Assembly: GCA_963920765.1 (NCBI GenBank)
Contig: OY987244.1
Span: 28,438,358 to 28,502,357 of the forward strand
Source of the DNA: Ulota crispa
Taxonomy: Eukaryota > Streptophyta > Bryopsida > Orthotrichales > Orthotrichaceae
DNA length: 64,000 nt
Direction: 5' to 3'
Shown here in pieces: positions 57,900 through 64,000 of the stretch. The position numbers were made by a program, and so were the translations under genes. The notes beneath the pieces are model-generated. The model saw nothing but the letters and a program-made list of their open reading frames with translations, searched no databases and was not told where the DNA came from. Each line of letters begins with the position of its first letter. Within the stretch, counting starts at the first letter, position 1.

Positions 57900-58060
57900 A
57901 GTCTTCAAATTGTATCCATGTGTTAATATCACAAATACTTGAGATGTGATATTACAAAGGTCACTAAGATTTTATCTATGATGTCACAAATATTGGAGAT
58001 GGCATATTACAATGGTTAGGATGTGATATTACAAAGGTCCTTGTGACTTTATTAGTATGG
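57900..58060. repeat. Short tandem repeats around GATGTGATATTACAAAGGTC
   Basis: GTGATATTACAAAGGTC occurs near 57947 and near 58022, with a diverged version (GGCATATTACAATGGT) between them. It is a roughly 35-70 bp repeating pattern. Confidence 0.6.
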
Positions 58061-58274
58061 TTGGAATGACAATGGAAATTACAAAAATTAGGTGCAAGTT
58101 GAATGCAAGTTAAATCTTAGAGGCAAGCTCTTCAAGATTTATATAGGGTTTTTGCATGTTAGTCTATTGTGGCCAAAGTCATTGCGTTGACTACATTGAA
58201 CAATACTCTTTTCTTTGCCAACGCCTTTGGTGCAAATGCAACACATAAAAATTTGCAAGAAAGAGATAAGAAAA

Positions 58275-58683
58275 GGGAATTGATATGTGTACCACACCCT
58301 TTCAACTACTGTACCCACCTCAAGGTAAATTTAGATTTCTACTGTCAAAAAGCTAAATTTCATAATTTGGAATTCAGATTTGGACTTAAAGGCCCTACTT
58401 TAGTCTAGAATCCTAAAATGGATCTAATCAAACAACACCCAATGAAAATGCTAATCTTTTTTTATAAATAATAGTAAAAGTAGTATTTTTTCCCCTAGCT
58501 AAACTTTGTCATTGGGTGTTGTTCAATTACAACTTTTTCATGTGATTCTAGACTAAATGACAGTCTCTAAGTCCAAATCTGAATTCCAAATTGTCAAATT
58601 CAGTTTTTTGATGGTAGAAATCTAAAATTTACCCCGGGATGTGATACAGTAGTTGAAAGGGTGTGGTACACATATTAATGCCC
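58275..58683. mobile_element. Mutator-type foldback MITE, family F, copy 3
   Basis: It begins GGGAATTGATATGTGTACCA and ends TGGTACACATATTAATGCCC. The interior matches copies 1 and 2 (GGTAAATTTAGATTTCTAC, AATGGGTGTTGTTCAATTA-like). A perfect 9-bp direct repeat, ATAAGAAAA, flanks it (58266-58274 and 58684-58692). Confidence 0.9.
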
Positions 58684-59168
58684 ATAAGAAAACTAGAGGT
58701 ATTAGGTATTTTCAGAGATAATAAGGGGGATAATTGGTATTCTTCCACAAAATCAGAGGTATATTTGATACTTTGATATAATGGAGAGGCATTTTTGATA
58801 TTTTCCCAAATGAACAATGGGAATTACAACTTCAGGAGTAATTCACACAATGTCCCCATCCTACGTTAGAAAGTCTCAACTTGATGTCAAATCTCAACTT
58901 TCTCAGGTTGTAAAGGGCGAAATAAATATTAACAAAAAAACTGTTTTATGCAAGAAAATAGTTTACAGTACCCTCTCTTCCAAATCGGAGCAACTCCCAA
59001 AGTTAATCAATTTTTGCTGCACTCAGCCCTAGAGCAAAGCCCTACTTCGTTAGTGCATCAAGACTTGAAACATAGTATAAAACTGTAAGACCCAATTTCT
59101 ATCTGCCACCCAATCAGATTCTGAGAATTCATTGACACTTCCAACATGAGACAAAGTGTGAACTTTCC

Positions 59169-59817
59169 TCAGGGGTTTCAAACATGGAATTTTTCAGGTG
59201 ACTCACGTAGCAATTCACCTCAATGAATTCATTAGTGAACATCTAGGTGAGCCACCTCTAGAATTCACTCCTAATAGGGGGTTTCAAATATGAAATCTGG
59301 CCTTTGAACTTCTCACCTCACAGGATCTCTGCTCACCAATGAATTGTTTTTGTTGCCTTGCACACGCAAAGTCTGAGGCACCTGTGAGTTTGCGGAAGTT
59401 TCTGCGAAAGAAATTTTGGGGTTTGAGGACGCAGGTGCATGAGCCTTGAGAAGCCACAAAAGTGAGTTTCTGAAGTTCACTCCTCACGTGCATCACGTTA
59501 GGAGTGAAGTCCAGAGGTGAGTCACGTCACGATTCACTAATGAATTCACAAAGGTGAATTGCAACATGAGTCACTTGAAAAAGTTTAAGTTTGAAACCCC
59601 TAATGTGATTCAAATTAAGAGTGAACTTTAGAAACTCACTTTTGTGCAGCTCATCCTCTCAAGTGTCTCAGATGCTCAGACCCCCAACTTGTGCACAAAA
59701 CCCTAATTGCAAACTCACGGGTGTGTCAGACGTGAGTGAACAAAAATATCCACTAGTGAGAGGGGACCCTGTGAGGTGAGAAACTCGTAGGGCAGATTTT
59801 ATGTTTGAACCCCCCTA
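59169..59817. repeat. Four interleaved inverted-repeat arms (A-B-A'-B')
   Basis: Arm A (59169-59277) is the inverse of A' (59489-59602), sharing GCAATTCACCT, GAATTCATTAGTGAA and TTCACTCCTAA. Arm B (59275-59490) is the inverse of B' (59605-59817), sharing TTCTCACCTCACAGG, CCTGTGAGTTTGC-like and CAAAAGTGAGTTTCT. All arms start with AGGGG-TTCAAA-AT and end near TTCACTCCT, so A and B share termini. The pairs cross each other instead of nesting. Confidence 0.85.
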
Positions 59818-60290
59818 TTCAATCACAATAATCTTCAGAACATGTTACTTTTCTTTCTGTTCGCTTACATCAATCATGAGAGCAAAAGCAAGAGTTAAAA
59901 CTTGACATCCTCCAGCACACTGCACATGATCAACAATCACACCTCTCCTCCATATCTATTTCCAAAACTTCGAACAACTAAAACTCATTTTCTGAACCCA
60001 AAGCCTTCCAAGCTTGTCGCTGCTGTTCAAAATTGCAATTGCGAATAAATCACATCTGAGAAACAATACCTCACTGTGGCAGTTCTGGTTACAATCACAG
60101 GCTTAAGAATCTGAGACTCTGTGTAAATAGCCACTACGACGATAAGCCTTTCTCAGAAAGTCAAATTTTGGGAGAAAGCTGTGCTCTGGTCAAGCAATGA
60201 GGTCAAGTTTGTGCTTTCGCAAGCTTTGCTGCGAAGAGACTAAATAATCAACTTTTTCTAAAGTATAGGAATCAGGATGCTGCTCACAGT

Positions 60291-63200
60291 TTACACAAGT
60301 GTCAACTTATCTTCGGCTGGCTCTCCTTGCAGAGACGCACTGGTATCTGTTTTAGCTAATCTTTGTCGAAGGTCGTGGAGCTCTGCACCAGCTTCGTTGA
60401 TACGAGCGGATGTCTTCCGTCCAGAGAGAGTCGCTCCTTCCATGCTGTCAATATAATCCTGTTCCAGTGTAGTCACATTAGAAAATACAGCTCTTTGAAG
60501 CGTTCTTCAACTTTGTGAAAGTCAAACAATAACGCCTCTGAGATTGATAAACTCACTGATAATAAGCTTAAGTTCTAAATGAAATAAAATAAATGACAAG
60601 TTTATGTTAATGAGGAAAAAATCTCCCTGCTATTAACCCAGGACAATTCCAACATCCACACATTTTGGATGATAAATAAATACAACATGTTCTATTATGA
60701 ATTAAGAGTCGTTGACATATTCACTTAGTTTTTTAAGATGCATTTGAATTGTATGTGATCTAGCTGAGTCATAGTTTTCTCGGTTTTTTTATTTAAAATG
60801 GCTATCCGTAAGAATGCTCTACCTGTTTGGTGTAAGAGCCTGAGAGGAAAAAGTTGGACACAGGTGTCTTCTGGTCAGGCCTGAAGACGTCCATGCCAGG
60901 AGCTTCACGATACAATGACTGCCCGATCTTCACCACATTTGACCACGTGACCTCCAGCCCAGCAGCCGAGGGAAAGAGCCGAAGAATCTGAAAAATTGAA
61001 GAAATTTCACTCATAAGAGTTCAGCAATCTTCTAAAGTACAACAGCCCTATCTTTTCGGAGTTACAATAATTAACAACCAGATTCCAAAGTGGCATGTCT
61101 TTATGTACCTACATGTTGTCATCACTGTCTAATAATTTCAGCATGTGATCTTTCCAACTATAAAGAGAAAAAACAAACCTGTTCGTGCATCTTCTCAATA
61201 ATCTTGTCGTTTGGAACTTGCATGTATGGATCTCCAGGAGTTATTACCGCTCTGGTCATGGATTATACATGAATATGTCAAGAAGCGCTCGTAAAAGGTC
61301 TTATACCCAACTTGAACCCAAAACAAAATACAGCAAATTTTCTAATACAAATTAACAATGGAAGTACCTTGAAGGAAACCCAAAGGAGATTTTCATTTAG
61401 TAAAAAGAGAAAGAGCTTACTGAATAAGAGAGCCTTCTCCAGGTTTATAATAATCCTTCGGTGAAGTCAGTGCAAGGTCAGCGAAACATGAGAAATCTGC
61501 GTCGGCTGAGTAAAGCAAATTGTCTAACCCGGCGGCTTGCTGCAGTTGCCTGCATCGTAGAATCACGGTTAATATTGATGGTTACAACCAATAATCCCAA
61601 AAGTGTTTTTCATGAATAGATCCAGTGGCTAAAAACACTACTAAATTGTGCTAAAGATTCTAATTTAACAATCTAGTGTTCACACTTACTGTTGCTGTGA
61701 AAAATACAATAGATGTTTTGCGAAATTTAGCCACATTTGTGAACGCTGGACTTTCAACCATTCCTGTTAGCAATTCAAAGCCAGAGAACTAATGTGGATT
61801 ATCGTACGATCAATAACGACATCCGAATATAGAGACCAGTTATAGTTCATCTGAAATTAAAATTCTAAAAAATCTACATAATACCCCAGTTCAGCAGTTT
61901 TTAAGAGTTTATTTGTGTTTGTTAGCGTGTTAGCGATTATGAGGACAGGTCCATGTGGTACCTTTTACATTCCATAGTATCTTTTTTCCATTTATAATCA
62001 CTTCTAAGAAGAGTTCTATGCAGGGGATTCATTTTTAGCTATTTCCAGGCTTGTGTTTAACACAGGTCAAGCTAGCAAAAACATACCTCGAAAGCTCCAG
62101 CTCTTGCATTTCAGTGACCCATCCATTGAATCGCAGTTGCACTGTTATCACAGGCACTCCTACAAGCTTATAGATGTTGTCAAAGGACTCCCACTTGCGC
62201 CAATCTTGTGGCAAGAGTTTGTGTATCCCCGGAACATCACAAGCTGCGTATGCAAAACAAAAAACAATTAGAAGATGTAAAATATCACAAAATTTTAATT
62301 GCATTACATAGAAGTGTTGCCAGACAACATTAGAAGTATGTGCAAGGTAATTACCTGCCACGTAAGCATCTGCTTTTACAATTTGTCTTTCAGGTCCCTG
62401 TTGAGTACCACAACAGCAATAAGAAACATAACAAGCCAAATACTTCCATCTTCTAATCATCCTGAAAAATAGCTGCAAAAACTAGGTACTTACTAGAACA
62501 GAAATCACGCAGTCTTTCAGAAAAAGACACGAAAGTTTGTAACAACCTTGATTCAGAGAACTTGGTTCTGACTGCAGAACCCCCGATTCATAACAAAGTT
62601 CTAACTTGAAAAATTTCCCTTTAACCACTTCAAACTCTCCCACCGTAGACGACTATAACTGAAACCTGTGAGCCCTAAGCCAATATTTGCAGCTCAACAT
62701 TGAAAATCACCGAGATAATCACCTTAGACATGTCCAGTCCAGTAACATAAGTCTCTCCCTCAGGAGTGCGATCATGCAGAACCTCACGACACCCCCATTG
62801 TAAGTGGAACCTGGAAGACACAACCAAGCAGGTCAGTGATACAACACAATTTCAAGTTTTGCAAAAACCTTGTGATACACTAGTTTCCAAGAGAAAGTTT
62901 ACTAGGGATTCAAATAGTCAATGCAGCAGCCCTAGTCTCACACTTCTTCAAAACCAAAGGAGAGAGTAAAGGAGAATTGACTTCAGAAATATGTTATACC
63001 TGCCACCTTTCTCTTTGATGTATTCTGCAATTGGCCCATTCAAACGCAAGTCAGGAGAACCGTTGAGCATTCGCAATACTGAAGCTTCTGTCTTGGTTGC
63101 AAAGAAGGCAAAAATGGTGAGCATGCACCGAGCACTGATGTCATCACAGCTGATGAAGCCCAGAGCGTAGGCTACAGGATCCCACATCCTCGTAATACTC

Positions 63201-63973
63201 ATGCGAGTTCCGCCATGCGACATGAACCACTCCGAAAAGCTCACCTGCTCAATCGCCACAAATTATGTGTAATTTTTAATCTTAAAAACCAAAAACACTA
63301 ACTGCAATATAAATTGGTATCCACGACTCCTCCTTAAGCAAGTCTTTCTCAAATCCGCCCACACCATAGGTGTTAAACCTACGATCTTTCCTGCAATTAT
63401 AGGTCATTCATTTCTCTTTCTATTGCTTCCAAACACTACTAACTACTTGTAGATTCACTACCCTTAATTAAAAGTTAAAGGTTAAGATCCGAGAGTCCGT
63501 TTTAGATTCTGATAGTTGGTTATGCTAGCTGTTTGAACATGTATCTCTCTCTTCCTATGACCGAGAGTATGATTTCTTCTTCCCATCGATAAAATCTACT
63601 GCCTTTCCTAAAGCTTCTTAAATGATTCATTACAAGTTTTTTGAATGTGGAAGTGGCCACTTTTGAACATGTAGGCGCTAAGGGTTAAACGAGAAAAAAA
63701 CATGACTTAGAAGAACTACATGATCATAGGATCAGTGCTGTTACCTTGTCCAAGTCCCGGATGTTACGCATAGCTCCCTCAGCATCAATCAACGCCCTCA
63801 CAACTGGACTAGTTGCCAACGCCAATGAGTTCGCTGCTATGTCAAAAGGCTGTGTGACACAGTAAGGCACAATAGTGTAAGAAAATTCAGTGTAACACAG
63901 AGGGCAGATATAAAAAACTATAGACGGTAGCTTACATTCAATAAATCCTTAAGAACTTGACGCAATTTTCGGA
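60291..63973 (-). CDS. ZDS: Zeta-carotene desaturase, C-terminal part, ten exons visible
   Basis: This plastid FAD enzyme converts zeta-carotene to lycopene via neurosporene. Exons on the minus strand are 63973-63936 (probable; earlier exons lie outside), 63849-63745, 63244-63000, 62810-62723, 62397-62355, 62243-62087, 61549-61421, 61251-61179, 60987-60823 and 60458-60291. All sites are GT-AG and phases agree. The last nine exons give 390 residues to the TAA stop. Signatures include [112 protein letters not shown] and the C-terminal FAD motif [18 protein letters not shown]. The N-terminal GxGxxG Rossmann motif and transit peptide should be beyond 64000. The first visible exon ([12 protein letters not shown]) differs from the TTNQL form I recall and is less certain. 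Confidence 0.95.
63684..63690. repeat. Family B-like TTAA-element end inside a ZDS intron
   Basis: GGCGCTAAGGGTTAAAC (about 63674-63690) matches the family B right terminus. It lies in the intron between the 63745-63849 and 63000-63244 exons. No left end was found in the intron, so it is a relic or chance. Confidence 0.3.
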
Positions 63974-64000
63974 CTAAACAGCAAGAAGACGGAAGATATT

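Overview
This window looks like nuclear DNA of a green plant. The evidence is three plant-type nuclear genes with GT-AG introns: a secreted serine carboxypeptidase, the peroxisomal import receptor PEX7, and the plastid carotenoid enzyme zeta-carotene desaturase (ZDS). They lie in very AT-rich intergenic DNA full of short DNA-transposon derivatives, including a Stowaway-type MITE. PEX7 has eight exons here; from memory the flowering-plant gene I know best is intronless, so I lean weakly towards a non-seed plant or streptophyte alga. I cannot name the species.

Layout. 1-0.7 kb: first coding exon of a serine carboxypeptidase III-like gene (minus strand), running off the left edge. 1.2-21 kb: intergenic DNA with a 116-bp tandem array, several foldback MITEs, TTAA-flanked elements, an unassigned spliced gene remnant at 17.3-17.95 kb, and a 17-bp minisatellite at 19.2-19.7 kb. 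About 21.6-21.9 kb: a decayed copy of the carboxypeptidase exon. 22.5-27.3 kb: a less AT-rich island with a complete two-exon gene for a small two-pass membrane protein (24.35-25.05 kb, minus) and a tandem duplication in its upstream region. 27.4-33.7 kb: MITEs. 33.84-37.55 kb: complete PEX7 (minus), with a partial duplicate of its own exon 2 and introns just upstream (37.9-38.96 kb). 39-59 kb: repeats, including a 16-bp minisatellite, a nested stack of TTAA-flanked elements at 47.1-52.1 kb, a 0.94-kb near-perfect palindrome at 52.2-53.1 kb, and four interleaved inverted-repeat arms at 59.17-59.82 kb. 60.29-64 kb: C-terminal two thirds of ZDS (minus), running off the right edge.

The genes do not form a pathway or operon. 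They are ordinary dispersed housekeeping genes, all on the minus strand: plastid carotenoid synthesis, peroxisomal PTS2 import and vacuolar/secretory proteolysis. I saw no rRNA, confident tRNA, CRISPR or bacterial-style feature, and no long transposase or reverse-transcriptase reading frame. The most unusual content is in the repeats: families with TTAA flanks and CCC/GGG termini that resemble piggyBac-type elements, Mutator-type foldback MITEs with visible 9-11 bp target duplications, and several nested or interleaved insertions that give a relative insertion order. I did not find a convincing new multi-gene system. All similarities were judged by eye.
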